Part shown: positions 42,912-51,586 of the stretch, one piece after another
Position numbering within the stretch: position 1 is the first letter of the stretch
Layout: each line of letters starts with the position of its first letter
Assembly (NCBI GenBank): GCA_028693055.1
Contig: JAQUWD010000007.1
Location: forward strand, 1 to 64,000
DNA length: 64,000 nt
Direction of reading: 5' to 3'
DNA from: Eubacteriales bacterium
GTDB lineage: Bacteria > Bacillota > Clostridia > Christensenellales > Aristaeellaceae
Made by a program: the position numbers and the translations under genes
The notes under the pieces: model-generated
The model's input: the letters and a program-made list of their open reading frames with translations, nothing else
Databases searched by the model: none
What the model was told of the DNA's origin: nothing

Positions 42912-43927
42912 TGTCCGCTTACCTCCTCTACCGTTAGTCCTGCCTTTTCAAGATAGCCTTTGACCAGCTTCAGCTCCTCAGGCTCCTCGGGGCGTTGAAT
43001 CATCATCTGACCGAATACCTTTTGGTTTAGCTGACGGATATCCGCCGAGAGAATGTTCACATCCATGTTGCAGTCCTTCACCAATCGGCTGATGATGGGC
43101 TGACCGCTTGTTTCGCCGTTAAAGACGATGCGCAGGGCGGGTTGTGTAGGCAGCGCGTCCTCCTGCTCCGGCAAAATGCCGAATAGACGCTTTCCCGCGG
43201 CGGATTTGGTGTGCATGAATACCTCGTCCACAGTGCCCTTTTCCGCCAGCTTGCCGCCGTCCAGAATGGCGACCTTGTTGCAAATCTGCCGGATGACAGC
43301 CATTTCATGGGTGATCAGCACGACGGTAATCCCAAGCTCGGAATTGATTTTTTGCAGCAGCGCTAGGATACTCTGGGTGGTCATGGGGTCAAGGGCGCTG
43401 GTGGCTTCGTCGCACAGGAGCATTTCTGGATCGCCTGCCAAGGCTCTAGCGATGGCTACCCGCTGCTTCTGACCGCCGGAGAGCTGACCGGGGAACGCGT
43501 CCGCTTTTTCCTCCAGCCCCACGATTTTTAGCAGCTCCATAACCCGCTCGTTGGCTTTTTTCTTGGGCACACCCGCAATTTCTAGCGGATAACGAACGTT
43601 GCGGGCAACGTTCTTCTGCATCAACAGATTGAACTGCTGAAAGATCATAGCCATGCGACGGCGGGTGTTGCGCAAATCCTGCTTGTTCATGGTTAAGATG
43701 TTCTGTCCGTCAATAAGCACCTGTCCGTCGGTAGGCGTATCCAGACGGTTCAGGCAGCGGATTAAGGTGCTTTTTCCCGCGCCGCTCATGCCGATGATGC
43801 CGTATATATCCCCCTTTTCGATGGTCAGGCTGATGCTGTTCAGCGCCTGTACCTCGCCGCCGGGAATTTGGTACACCTTACACAAGCCGCGCAGCTCGAT
43901 TTGCGGAACATGCAGTTCCGTCTCCAT
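42908..43927 (-). CDS. metN: Methionine ABC transporter ATPase MetN
   Basis: 339 residues. Walker A GMSGAGKST near residue 45, Q-loop MIFQQFNLLMQKNV, signature LSGGQKQR, Walker B MLLCDEATSALD and H-loop ITHEMAVIRQ. A C-terminal NIL domain (~270-339: ISRLVKDCNMDVNILSADIRQLN) is the regulatory methionine-binding region of MetN. ATG 43927 lies behind AAAGGA; the longer frame runs into the attenuator hairpin and is rejected. First structural gene after the leader-peptide attenuator. Confidence 0.95.
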   Translation of the reverse strand: METELHVPQIELRGLCKVYQIPGGEVQALNSISLTIEKGDIYGIIGMSGAGKSTLIRCLNRLDTPTDGQVLIDGQNILTMNKQDLRNTRRRMAMIFQQFNLLMQKNVARNVRYPLEIAGVPKKKANERVMELLKIVGLEEKADAFPGQLSGGQKQRVAIARALAGDPEMLLCDEATSALDPMTTQSILALLQKINSELGITVVLITHEMAVIRQICNKVAILDGGKLAEKGTVDEVFMHTKSAAGKRLFGILPEQEDALPTQPALRIVFNGETSGQPIISRLVKDCNMDVNILSADIRQLNQKVFGQMMIQRPEEPEELKLVKGYLEKAGLTVEEVSGQ

Positions 43928-43958
43928 TCCGTTCACATCCTTTGCAATCTTTCCATAG

Positions 43959-43989
43959 AAAAACCCGCCTCGCATACTTGCGAAGCGGG
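43959..43989 (-). terminator. metN attenuator terminator
   Basis: Perfect 11-bp hairpin CCCGCTTCGCA-AGTA-TGCGAGGCGGG (43964-43989, with one G-T pair) and a T5 tract on the minus strand, 20 bases after the leader peptide stop and 32 bases before the metN start codon. Confidence 0.88.
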
Positions 43990-44008
43990 CTTAAAAACAT
44001 TTTTCCCT

Positions 44009-44086
44009 TTAAGCGACGCAACACAAAGAACACGAGCAATCGCACGCGCACATCATGTTCATTCGCATGGCACATAGGTTCGTCAC
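44009..44086 (-). CDS. Cys/Met-rich leader peptide of metNIQ
   Basis: 25 codons starting with GTG at 44086, eight bases after a strong AAGGAGG. Peptide: (M)TNLCAMRMNMMCACDCSCSLCCVA. It holds seven Cys codons and four internal Met codons in 24 residues, which is far above chance. It lies between the metN promoter and an intrinsic terminator, so it has the textbook organisation of a translation-coupled attenuator: ribosome stalling at Cys or Met codons when the charged tRNA is scarce would favour antitermination. I did not find the competing antiterminator fold by eye. No S-box riboswitch sequence was seen. Confidence 0.78.
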   Translation of the reverse strand: MTNLCAMRMNMMCACDCSCSLCCVA

Positions 44087-44135
44087 GAGCGACTCCTCCT
44101 TGCTTACGGTGTTGCCATCTTACTGGGTTGTTGGC

Positions 44136-44164
44136 ATGATACCATGGCTTCTTGCGGCTGTCAA
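44136..44164 (-). promoter_or_regulatory. metN promoter
   Basis: Minus strand -35 TTGACA (complement of 44159-44164), 17-bp spacer, -10 TATCAT (complement of 44136-44141). Drives the leader peptide and metNIQ. Confidence 0.82.
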
Positions 44165-44213
44165 CCTTTCAGCCCGTTTTTTTCCATGGGAATACAATCA
44201 AAATACAATCGGC

Positions 44214-45644
44214 TTACAGCTTTTCGTAGATTTTCACATATTCCGCGGCGCTGTGGGTCCAGCTGTAATCGCCGCTCATACCGCGGGCTTGCAGCGTGTG
44301 GATCACATCCCGCTGCTCGGTATAGTAGACCAGCGCACGCTGGATGACGCTGAGCATGTCGTGGGCGTTATAGTTGAGGAAGGTAAAGCCGTTGCCCGTC
44401 TGGTCGTAATCGTTATAGCTAAGCACCGTATCCCGCAAACCGCCGGTTTCCCGCACGATAGGTACCGTGCCGTAGCGCAGAGAAATCATCTGGCTTAAGC
44501 CGCAAGGCTCGAAGAGGGAGGGCATGAGGAAGAAATCTGCGCCCGCATATAGCTTGTGAGCCAGTCCGTGATCCATGGCAAAGCGAGCGGCTAGCTTGCC
44601 GCGGTATTGCTGCTCGGCCCAGCTAAACAGGTTGGTATATTGCGCGTCGCCCATGCCCAGCACCGCCATCTGGACGTTTTCCTTCATGACATCGCCCAGC
44701 ACACAGTCCACCAAATCCAGTCCCTTTTGGTTGGTGAGACGGCCAACCATGGCGATCAGGGGCACGTCCGGGTCTTCCTTTAAGCCCAAATCATGCTGCA
44801 GCATGGCTTTGTTTTTCGCCTTGTTGGTCATGTCCTTCTGGCTGTAGTTGGCATAGATGAGCGGATCGGTTTCGGGGTTGTATTCGCCAATGTCGATGCC
44901 GTTCAGCACGCCAAACAGGGAATCCTTCCGCGCACGGATCAGGCCGTCCAAGCGCTCGCCGTAATAGGCGGTGGTGATTTCCTCCGCATAGCTTGGGCTG
45001 ACGGTGGTAATGGCGTCGCTATACACCAAGCCGGCTTTCATAAAGTTTGCGCAGCCAAAGCATTCCAGCTTGTCGCTGCTCCACAATCCGTCGCCCAGCC
45101 CCAGCACGTCCTGCACCTCTTTGATGCCGAAAATGCCTTGATATTGCAGATTGTGAATGGTAAACACCGTGCGGATTTTAGAATAGAAGGGGAGATGGGC
45201 GTATTGAATTTTCAATAGTGCGGGTACCATGCCGCTCTGCCAATCATGAGCATGGATGACGTCCGGTTTGAAATCCAGCAGCGGCAGCGCGTCCAGCACC
45301 GCGCGGCAGAAGAAGCTGTAGCGCTCGTACTCATCTCCGCCCAGTCCGTAGACATAGGGGCGGCCAAAGTAATACTTGTTATCCAGAAAATAATAGGTTA
45401 CGCCGTCTTTACGCAGCATCTGCACGCCGCAATACTGTCTGCGCCAGCCCAGCTGCACGTCGAAATGCAGCTGAAACTCCATTTGGTGCTGCCATTTGGA
45501 ATCAATAGCCGTATACATAGGCACAACCACCCGAACGTCGTGCCCCAGCTTGGCTAGCACGGGGGCGAGGGCTCCCGCTACGTCGGCCAGACCGCCGGTT
45601 TTAACAAAGGGTACGCATTCGCTTGCGGTAAAGAGAATTTTCAT
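44214..45644 (-). CDS. glgA: Glycogen synthase (ADP-glucose:alpha-1,4-glucan glucosyltransferase, GT5)
   Basis: 476 residues, cytoplasmic. Full-length GT5: N-terminal KTGGLADVAGAL near residue 15 (ADP-glucose loop), HAHDWQSGMVP and FTIHNLQYQG in the first lobe, and in the C-terminal lobe LTNQKGLD, and the nucleotide-sugar motif MPSLFEPCGLSQMISLRYGTVPIVRETGGLRDTV with the conserved Glu. It adds glucose to the growing alpha-1,4-glucan. Third gene of the glg operon (glgC-glgD-glgA), 45 bases after glgD. No clear terminator follows; the metN promoter is close by on the same strand. Confidence 0.96.
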   Translation of the reverse strand: MKILFTASECVPFVKTGGLADVAGALAPVLAKLGHDVRVVVPMYTAIDSKWQHQMEFQLHFDVQLGWRRQYCGVQMLRKDGVTYYFLDNKYYFGRPYVYGLGGDEYERYSFFCRAVLDALPLLDFKPDVIHAHDWQSGMVPALLKIQYAHLPFYSKIRTVFTIHNLQYQGIFGIKEVQDVLGLGDGLWSSDKLECFGCANFMKAGLVYSDAITTVSPSYAEEITTAYYGERLDGLIRARKDSLFGVLNGIDIGEYNPETDPLIYANYSQKDMTNKAKNKAMLQHDLGLKEDPDVPLIAMVGRLTNQKGLDLVDCVLGDVMKENVQMAVLGMGDAQYTNLFSWAEQQYRGKLAARFAMDHGLAHKLYAGADFFLMPSLFEPCGLSQMISLRYGTVPIVRETGGLRDTVLSYNDYDQTGNGFTFLNYNAHDMLSVIQRALVYYTEQRDVIHTLQARGMSGDYSWTHSAAEYVKIYEKL

Positions 45645-45689
45645 AAGATCCGCTCCTTTTCTGTTGTGGGAAGGATAAGCGCCGAGCCT

Positions 45690-46811
45690 TTAAATCACCA
45701 TGTTCTTGGAGATCACAATGGGGTAGGCCTTTGGCCCGATCAGCCGTCCGTCCCGTTTTACGCGGGCCTGCTTGTCCAAAATACAATTTTCCAGATAAGC
45801 GCCTTCTTCTACGTGGCTATCCTGCATGATGATGCAGTTTTTAACGGTTGCACCCTTAGCAATATGCACGCCACGGAACAGCACGCTGTGCTCCAAAGTG
45901 CCGTCGATGATGCAGCCGTCCGCAACCATGGAATTGACCACTTTTGCATCGTCCAAATACCGGGCGGGCAGCTCGTCCCGCACTTTGGTATAGACGGGGC
46001 GATCTTCGGGGAACAGATGATGGCGAACGTCGATGTTCAGCGTGTCCAGATTGAAATTGAAGTACCCCTGTACGCTGTCCATGCGGTAGCACAGGTCTTT
46101 ATATTCGTAGCCCTTTACTTTCAGACCCGCATCCCGGATCATTCTTTGGATTACATCCCGCATCAGGTCGTGATAGCCGTGGGCTACGCCGCGATCCACC
46201 AGCTCCATGAGCAGAGATTTGGAAATCAAAATTGCATCCATACTCGTGTTCTCGTACCGGGGCTTGGTGGGATCGATTTCCACATCGCGAATCATGCCGT
46301 CCTTGTCCACGTCCAGATAACTGCCGTATTCGGGCCGCTGCATGCCGGGATCCTTGGTATACATCATAACCGCGTCGCAGTCTCCCTGAGCGTAAACGTC
46401 CATAATGGCGTTGAAATTCGCGTTGTAGACGATCAGGCTGTTGCAAAACAGCACATACTCCTGACGGCTGCGGCGCAGATAGCTCATGTTGGAATGGAGC
46501 GCGTCCAGAGAACCGGTATACACGCCGACGTTTTCCCGCGTCAGGAAGGGTGGCAAAATATATAGACCGTCGTTTTTGCCGTGAAGATCCCATTCCTTAC
46601 CGCTGCCCAGATGATCCATCAGGCTGTGATAATTCTTTTGCATGATAACGCCCACGTTGCGAATGCCGCTGTTTACCATATCGCTGACCAGAAAATCGAT
46701 CACGCGATAGCGACCGGCAACGGGCAGCGCCGCGATGGCTCGCAGCAATGTCAGCTCCCGTAAAAAGCTGTCCTTTTCGCCGGTATAAATGATACCCATA
46801 ACGTCCTTCAT
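45690..46811 (-). CDS. glgD: GlgD, regulatory-type subunit of ADP-glucose pyrophosphorylase
   Basis: 373 residues. Nucleotidyltransferase-like N-terminal domain (TLLRAIAALPVAGRYRVIDFLVSDMVNSGIRNVGV) and a left-handed beta-helix C-terminal domain with hexapeptide repeats (GCIIDGTLEHSVLFRGVHIAKGATVKNCIIMQDSHVEEGAYLENCIL). The catalytic pyrophosphorylase loop GGQGSRL is absent (replaced by GEKDSFL), which is typical of GlgD; in Bacillota it pairs with GlgC to form the active heterotetramer. It lies between glgC and glgA. Product of the GlgC/GlgD pair is ADP-glucose. Confidence 0.95.
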   Translation of the reverse strand: MKDVMGIIYTGEKDSFLRELTLLRAIAALPVAGRYRVIDFLVSDMVNSGIRNVGVIMQKNYHSLMDHLGSGKEWDLHGKNDGLYILPPFLTRENVGVYTGSLDALHSNMSYLRRSRQEYVLFCNSLIVYNANFNAIMDVYAQGDCDAVMMYTKDPGMQRPEYGSYLDVDKDGMIRDVEIDPTKPRYENTSMDAILISKSLLMELVDRGVAHGYHDLMRDVIQRMIRDAGLKVKGYEYKDLCYRMDSVQGYFNFNLDTLNIDVRHHLFPEDRPVYTKVRDELPARYLDDAKVVNSMVADGCIIDGTLEHSVLFRGVHIAKGATVKNCIIMQDSHVEEGAYLENCILDKQARVKRDGRLIGPKAYPIVISKNMVI

Positions 46812-46839
46812 GGCGTATTCCTCACTTCGTTATCAATAT

Positions 46840-48015
46840 TTACTTGCCGCTGCATTGCTCGCCGGGCTTTACAACGCTACCGGCGGGAAGAACGACGTTT
46901 TGGCCTACCACGGCGATATTGCCTGTTTCGCCGCCGATTACGGAACCGGCTCCGATGACGGCTTCCTCCGCAATGATAGCGCGCCTTACCTGAGCGCCCC
47001 GCTCTACCACCGCGCCGGGCATGAGCACGCTGTCGATAACGCTTGCGCCTTCCTTTACCACAACGCCGGCGAATAGCACGCTGTGATCTACACGGCCATA
47101 AACCTCGCAGCCTTCGGTGATCAGGCTGTTTTTGGCGCTGCCGCCCTCGGCGATAAAGTGAGGGGCCATGCCGGGATTTCGTCCGTAGATCCGCCACTTT
47201 TTGTCGTACAGATCAATGGGCATAGGCAGCGACAGCAGATCCATGTTAGCTTCCCAAAGACTTTCGATGGTGCCGACGTCCTTCCAATAGCCTTCAAAGT
47301 CGTAGGCGAACATCCGCTGGCTGTCTCCCAGCATAGCGGGAATGATGTTTTTGCCGAAATCGTTGGCGCTGCTAGGATCCTGCGCGTCGGCCATCAGGTA
47401 TTGGCGCAGCTTTTCCCAAGTGAAGATGTACACGCCCATGCTGGCCTTGTTGCTCTTGGGCTTAGCGGGCTTTTCTTCAAATTCTGAAATGCTGTTGTCC
47501 TCAGCGGTATTCATGATGCCAAAACGGCTGGCTTCGTCCCACGGCACCTCCCGCACTGCGATGGTGCAGTCAGCGTTGTTTTGGATATGGAACTGAAGCA
47601 TTCTGTTATAGTCCATTTTATAGATATGATCACCGCTTAGAATCAACACATAATCGGTGTTAAATTGCTCGATGAATTGCAGATTTTGATAAATGGCGTT
47701 AGCGGTGCCGGAATACCATTCGCCGGACTTGCCCTTAACGTAAGGCGGCAATACATAAACGCCGCCGTGGGCAAGGTCAAGGTCCCAGGGAGAACCGCTG
47801 CCGATATAGGCGTTCAGAACCTGCGGCTGATACTGCGTCAGTACGCCTACCACGTCGATGCCGCTGTTGGTGCAGTTGCTTAGGGGAAAGTCGATAATGC
47901 GGTATTTACCGCCATAGGGAATGGCTGGCTTTGCCATATCGGAGGTTAGGATGCCCAGCCGACTGCCTTGTCCGCCGGCTAACAGCATTGCAACACATTG
48001 CTTTTTGTTCATCAT
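46840..48015 (-). CDS. glgC: Glucose-1-phosphate adenylyltransferase GlgC
   Basis: 391 residues. Catalytic subunit making ADP-glucose from ATP and glucose-1-phosphate. Pyrophosphorylase loop [16 protein letters not shown], the substrate motif [20 protein letters not shown] and [10 protein letters not shown]-terminal beta-helix hexapeptide repeats ([38 protein letters not shown]). ATG 48015 was chosen behind AAGGAG at 11 bases; a GTG at 48027 would overlap the RBS. First structural gene of the glg operon, with a strong promoter and a small leader frame ahead. Confidence 0.96.
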   Translation of the reverse strand: MMNKKQCVAMLLAGGQGSRLGILTSDMAKPAIPYGGKYRIIDFPLSNCTNSGIDVVGVLTQYQPQVLNAYIGSGSPWDLDLAHGGVYVLPPYVKGKSGEWYSGTANAIYQNLQFIEQFNTDYVLILSGDHIYKMDYNRMLQFHIQNNADCTIAVREVPWDEASRFGIMNTAEDNSISEFEEKPAKPKSNKASMGVYIFTWEKLRQYLMADAQDPSSANDFGKNIIPAMLGDSQRMFAYDFEGYWKDVGTIESLWEANMDLLSLPMPIDLYDKKWRIYGRNPGMAPHFIAEGGSAKNSLITEGCEVYGRVDHSVLFAGVVVKEGASVIDSVLMPGAVVERGAQVRRAIIAEEAVIGAGSVIGGETGNIAVVGQNVVLPAGSVVKPGEQCSGK

Positions 48016-48050
48016 GGAAGGGTTCACTCCTTCAAGTTTTCTTAATGAGT

Positions 48051-48104
48051 CTAACGAAGCCTATGGAAACCATGTGCATTTACGCACGGAGAATACTCAA
48101 ACAT
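48051..48104 (-). CDS. Small leader frame upstream of glgC
   Basis: 17-residue open frame ([17 protein letters not shown]) with a very good AAAGGAGGGG seven bases or so upstream of its ATG, ending 36 bases before the glgC start. Excellent RBS position suggests it is translated; no amino-acid bias and no attenuator hairpin indicate attenuation, so its role, if any, is unknown. Confidence 0.4.
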   Translation of the reverse strand: MFEYSPCVNAHGFHRLR

Positions 48105-48305
48105 GTGTCCCCTCCTTTCGTCGTCCAAACGTCCTTGGAAAGGCGCCGGGTGTGCACGGGCACCGGGCTGGAGTTATTTATCGCGGTAATCAGGAAACGC
48201 AGCTATGAAGCAAAGACAACATCCCTCTATCGGGAAACCGTTGAAAAGGCTGGGCTGTTATGAGATCAACGCCTTGCCTTTGACGATTCTTTTTTTGCTA
48301 TTTAT

Positions 48306-48335
48306 ATTGTATGCGCTTTAAGGCACTTTCGTCAA
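48306..48335 (-). promoter_or_regulatory. glg operon promoter
   Basis: Minus strand -35 TTGACG (complement of 48330-48335), 18-bp spacer, -10 TACAAT (complement of 48306-48311). The leader is ~290 bases long before glgC; apart from the 17-codon frame it holds nothing else I recognise. 48336-48503 holds nothing I recognise. Confidence 0.75.
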
Positions 48336-48503
48336 GTATTTTTGCGAAAAACCAATAATTTGGTATCCGTTTTCATTATATGGCATTCAAGTCTCAGCGT
48401 CAATCATTACCTATAAAATGATAACATAAATGGATAGCATTGGGCATAAAACCTATTAAAATCAACGCTTCCAGAAAATGTGCGAAATATTTTCGCTTGC
48501 CTA

Positions 48504-48533
48504 TTGACAGATGTATTCGATGGGTGTTATAAT
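48504..48533 (+). promoter_or_regulatory. Promoter of the LacI-type regulator
   Basis: Perfect consensus TTGACA at 48504-48509 and TATAAT at 48528-48533 with an 18-bp spacer, ~50 bases before the start codon. Confidence 0.85.
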
Positions 48534-48536
48534 TCC

Positions 48537-48548
48537 GTAAACGATTAA
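48537..48548. promoter_or_regulatory. Candidate LacI-family operator
   Basis: GTAAACGATTAA, an imperfect palindrome with the central CG typical of LacI-family sites, just after the -10 element and therefore over the transcription start. It would let the regulator repress its own gene. Confidence 0.45.
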
Positions 48549-48581
48549 GTTAAGCAATGAGGATGCGGTGGTGCTGATGAG

Positions 48582-49592
48582 ATGGTAACGCTGAGAGAGA
48601 TATCGGAAAAGTGCGGGTGCTCGGTTGCTACGGTGAGCAAGGCCCTCAACGGCATGCCGGATATCAGCGAGGCGACGACGTCACATATCTGCAGCGTAGC
48701 TGCTGAGATGGGCTATATGCCTAACGCCGCCGCAAGGACATTGAAGACCAATCGTTCCCGAATGGTAGGCATGCTGATGTTCCTGCGGCAGGAAAACGTA
48801 TGGACCCACGATTACTTCTCGCAGATTGCAGCCAGCATTCAGGATGTGATGGAGCAAAACGGGTACGACATTACGCCCATCAACTGCAACCGCTCGGGGT
48901 TAGAGGGCAATCATCTCAACTACTGCCGCCACCGTGGCTATGACGGCGTGATCCTCATGAGCGCCGGTTTTGACGAGGCGGAGCTTACCGACCTTGAGCA
49001 GGGTGAAATCCCGTTGGTTACGATCGATTACGACTGTCCCAACCGAAGCTCGGTGCTGTCCGATAATACGCAGGGCACCGGCGAGCTGACACGTTACGCC
49101 TACATGATGGGCCATCGCCGGATTGCGTGCATCCACGGCGAGGACACCTCCGTTAGCAGAACCCGCCAAGAAAGCTACAAGGAAGCGCTCCGGGAGCTGG
49201 GCTTGCCGGTTCGGGAGGAGTACATTCGTTCAGGCTATTATCACGATCCGCTATCGGCGGCCGAGGCGACGATCCAGCTGCTTTCGCTGCCGCAGAAGCC
49301 CACCTGCATCCTCTATCAGGATGACTACTCCTATCTTGGCTGTATCAATTATTTGAAGGAGAAGGGCTTTATGCTTCCCGAGAACGTGAGCGTAGCGGGA
49401 TATGACGGCATCCGCATCGCCGATATCGTCAGTCCTCGCCTGACAACCTTCCGCCAAGATAATGTGGGCATTGGCAGAGAAGCGGCGAAGATGCTGCTGA
49501 GCGCCATGGAGAAGCCCCGTAATTTCGTCCCGCGGCACTTGGTGCTGCCCGGTCAGCTGATCAGGGGCGAAACCATACGCTCTTTGGATTGA
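48582..49592 (+). CDS. LacI-family transcriptional regulator
   Basis: 336 residues. N-terminal helix-turn-helix VTLREISEKCGCSVATVSKALNG and hinge helix NAAARTLKTNRSRMVG, then a periplasmic-binding-like ligand domain (ILMSAGFDEAEL, VTIDYDCPNRSSVLSDN, GHRRIACIHG, YDGIRIADIVSPRLTT). It probably senses a sugar released by the downstream hydrolases and controls the transporter genes 80 bases downstream. RBS before ATG 48582 is weak (no clear GGAGG). Ligand not predictable. Confidence 0.93.
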   Translation: MVTLREISEKCGCSVATVSKALNGMPDISEATTSHICSVAAEMGYMPNAAARTLKTNRSRMVGMLMFLRQENVWTHDYFSQIAASIQDVMEQNGYDITPINCNRSGLEGNHLNYCRHRGYDGVILMSAGFDEAELTDLEQGEIPLVTIDYDCPNRSSVLSDNTQGTGELTRYAYMMGHRRIACIHGEDTSVSRTRQESYKEALRELGLPVREEYIRSGYYHDPLSAAEATIQLLSLPQKPTCILYQDDYSYLGCINYLKEKGFMLPENVSVAGYDGIRIADIVSPRLTTFRQDNVGIGREAAKMLLSAMEKPRNFVPRHLVLPGQLIRGETIRSLD

Positions 49593-49670
49593 GCAGCCCC
49601 TTACCTACGTTCCTGACAGACCCTGACAAAGGGCCTGTGGAAAATAAATAAAATGGAGGAGAAGGACTTT

Positions 49671-51470
49671 ATGAACACTCGCAAACTAGTATCTCTGGTT
49701 ATCGCACTAGCCATGGTCATGACCATGTGCCTCAGCGCAAGCGCTGAGACCGTAACGGAACTCCCTCGCAACGAATCATTGTATTTCGCCGGCCAACAAT
49801 GGGGCGCCGTCGCCACGTGGAATCCCATCGGCGTAAACCAGAACAACGCCATGGCGTGCACGGCTCAGGCAATCGGCAGCCGTACCCTCATGTTTGAAAC
49901 CCTGTACATGTACAACTTCATGGATGGCTCCATGACGCCCTTGCTGGCGGATGGCGACTATGCATGGAACGATGGCATGACCGAAATGACCGTGAAGCTG
50001 AACAAGGCTGCTAAGTGGTCTGACGGCACCGCGATCACCTCTGCCGACGTTGTGGCTACTTGGGACATCGCCAACAAAATTGGCAATGGCACCGCCACCA
50101 ACTACGCTGCTTTCATCAGCGCCATCGAGGCCGTTGACGACAACACCATTTTGATCAAGTCCGCCTTGACCGAAGCCGGTGCTCCCGTGAACCCCTTGAA
50201 GGTTGTGGAATTCCTCGGCAACGCCTTCATCGTGCAGAAGGCTTGGATCGAGACTGTAGCCGCCCGTAACAACGACGACGCCACCGCTATCTTGAACGAT
50301 AAGGCTGACGATGTTGTTTGGTCCGGCCCCTACACCAAGTACATCTCCAACGACCAGCAGGTTGTGTTGATCCGCGACGACAACTACTGGGGCCAGGACG
50401 CCTCTATGTGGGGCAAGCTGCCTGTGCCGAAGTACATCGTGCATACCATCTTTGCAGACAACGCCGCTGGCGAAACTGCCCTGAAGGCCGGCGAAATTGA
50501 CGTTTGCCAGCAGTTCATCGGCAACATTCAGGACCTGTGGCTCAAGGATGGCCTGCCGATTTCCACCTACATGGAAGAAGCTCCCTATCAGGTTTGCTTG
50601 ACCATGCCCACCGCGTTCTTCAACCAGAACATCGCGGCTTGCCAAAACGTGACTCTGCGTAAAGCCATCGCCTTGGCTGTGGATTATGATTCCATCATCG
50701 CCAACGCTATGACCAACCAGAGCCCCACCTTCACCGATGTGCCCCGCTCTTTGATGAACCCCACCGAAGGCGAGCAGGCTCTCTATGATCACGACGCTGT
50801 GAAAGATCTCCAATGGGCTGGCAACGACATCGAAGGCGCTATCAAGCTGCTGGACGAAGCCGGCATCGTTGATACCGACGGAGACGGCTGGCGCGAGCTG
50901 GACGGCGAGAAGATCACTTTGAACGCTTGCTGCCCCAACGGCTGGACCGACTGGCAGGCTTCCATGGAAATCGTTGCCGACGCTGGCAAGAACATCGGCG
51001 TTGACATCACCACCTTGTATCCCGAATGGTCCGTATATCAGACCGTGTTCACCAATCCCTCTCAGACCGAATACGCGATCTTCATGTACTCTCCCGATGG
51101 GGCTGGCCCTGCTCAGCCTTGGGGACGTATTCGTCAGTTCATGGGCGGCGACCTGGTTGGCGTAGAGAACAACTGGACCGGTAACTGGGGACAGTACACC
51201 AACGCTCGCGCTGATGAAATCCTTGCCGCTATCCCCGTAACCACCGACGAAGCCGAGCTGAAGGCTCTGTACACCGAGGCTGTTGAAATCTACCTGACCG
51301 AGGTTCCCAGCTTCTCCCTGATGTATCGTCCCGCCGTGTTCCACGAAGTCAACGAGAGCGTATGGACCAACTATCCCGACGCGACCGATGGCCGGAACAT
51401 TCCGCCCGCGGACTGCACCGACGGTTATGGCATTGCCGCTCTGTACGAACTGGAGCTTGTCAATCCGTAA
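49671..51470 (+). CDS. Oligosaccharide/oligopeptide ABC binding protein (SBP_bac_5)
   Basis: 599 residues. Signal peptide 1-25 (cleavage near LSASA|ETV); Cys20 is in an MTMC context, not a lipobox. Family 5 binding protein (OppA/DppA-like): MFETLYMYNFMDGSMTPLLAD, MTVKLNKAAKWSDGTAITSADVVATWD and VTLRKAIALAVDYDSIIANAM motifs. Members close to beta-glucosidase or beta-mannosidase genes often bind gluco- or manno-oligosaccharides rather than peptides, which the GH3 and GH2 downstream genes suggest here (inference). ATG 49671 was chosen behind AGAAGGA; ATG 49653 precedes that RBS. Codon use is noticeably C-ending, as expected for a very highly expressed gene. Confidence 0.92.
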   Translation: MNTRKLVSLVIALAMVMTMCLSASAETVTELPRNESLYFAGQQWGAVATWNPIGVNQNNAMACTAQAIGSRTLMFETLYMYNFMDGSMTPLLADGDYAWNDGMTEMTVKLNKAAKWSDGTAITSADVVATWDIANKIGNGTATNYAAFISAIEAVDDNTILIKSALTEAGAPVNPLKVVEFLGNAFIVQKAWIETVAARNNDDATAILNDKADDVVWSGPYTKYISNDQQVVLIRDDNYWGQDASMWGKLPVPKYIVHTIFADNAAGETALKAGEIDVCQQFIGNIQDLWLKDGLPISTYMEEAPYQVCLTMPTAFFNQNIAACQNVTLRKAIALAVDYDSIIANAMTNQSPTFTDVPRSLMNPTEGEQALYDHDAVKDLQWAGNDIEGAIKLLDEAGIVDTDGDGWRELDGEKITLNACCPNGWTDWQASMEIVADAGKNIGVDITTLYPEWSVYQTVFTNPSQTEYAIFMYSPDGAGPAQPWGRIRQFMGGDLVGVENNWTGNWGQYTNARADEILAAIPVTTDEAELKALYTEAVEIYLTEVPSFSLMYRPAVFHEVNESVWTNYPDATDGRNIPPADCTDGYGIAALYELELVNP

Positions 51471-51487
51471 CAGCATAGGATGAATGC

Positions 51488-51519
51488 GGCCAAACTTCGG
51501 GCTTCCCCGAAGTTTGGCC
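51488..51519 (+). terminator. Strong hairpin between binding protein and permease genes
   Basis: Perfect 14-bp stem GGCCAAACTTCGGG-CTTC-CCCGAAGTTTGGCC. The following CTTTCCTTTCC tract is weakly T-rich, so it may terminate partly or protect the upstream mRNA end, giving binding-protein excess. Confidence 0.65.
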
Positions 51520-51586
51520 CTTTCCTTTCCGTCATGATTACGCAAGTAGGTGCGAATCAACTCACATCGGAGGAGGGGAACGGCAT

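Noticed and set aside
43990-44130. S-box (SAM) riboswitch upstream of metN
   Set aside because: No S-box core sequence or multi-stem leader; the region is only ~170 bases and is mostly occupied by the leader peptide frame.
49776-51560. 594-codon frame antisense to the family-5 binding protein
   Set aside because: The sense frame has a signal peptide, RBS and clear family motifs; the antisense frame arises from C-rich third positions in a highly expressed gene.
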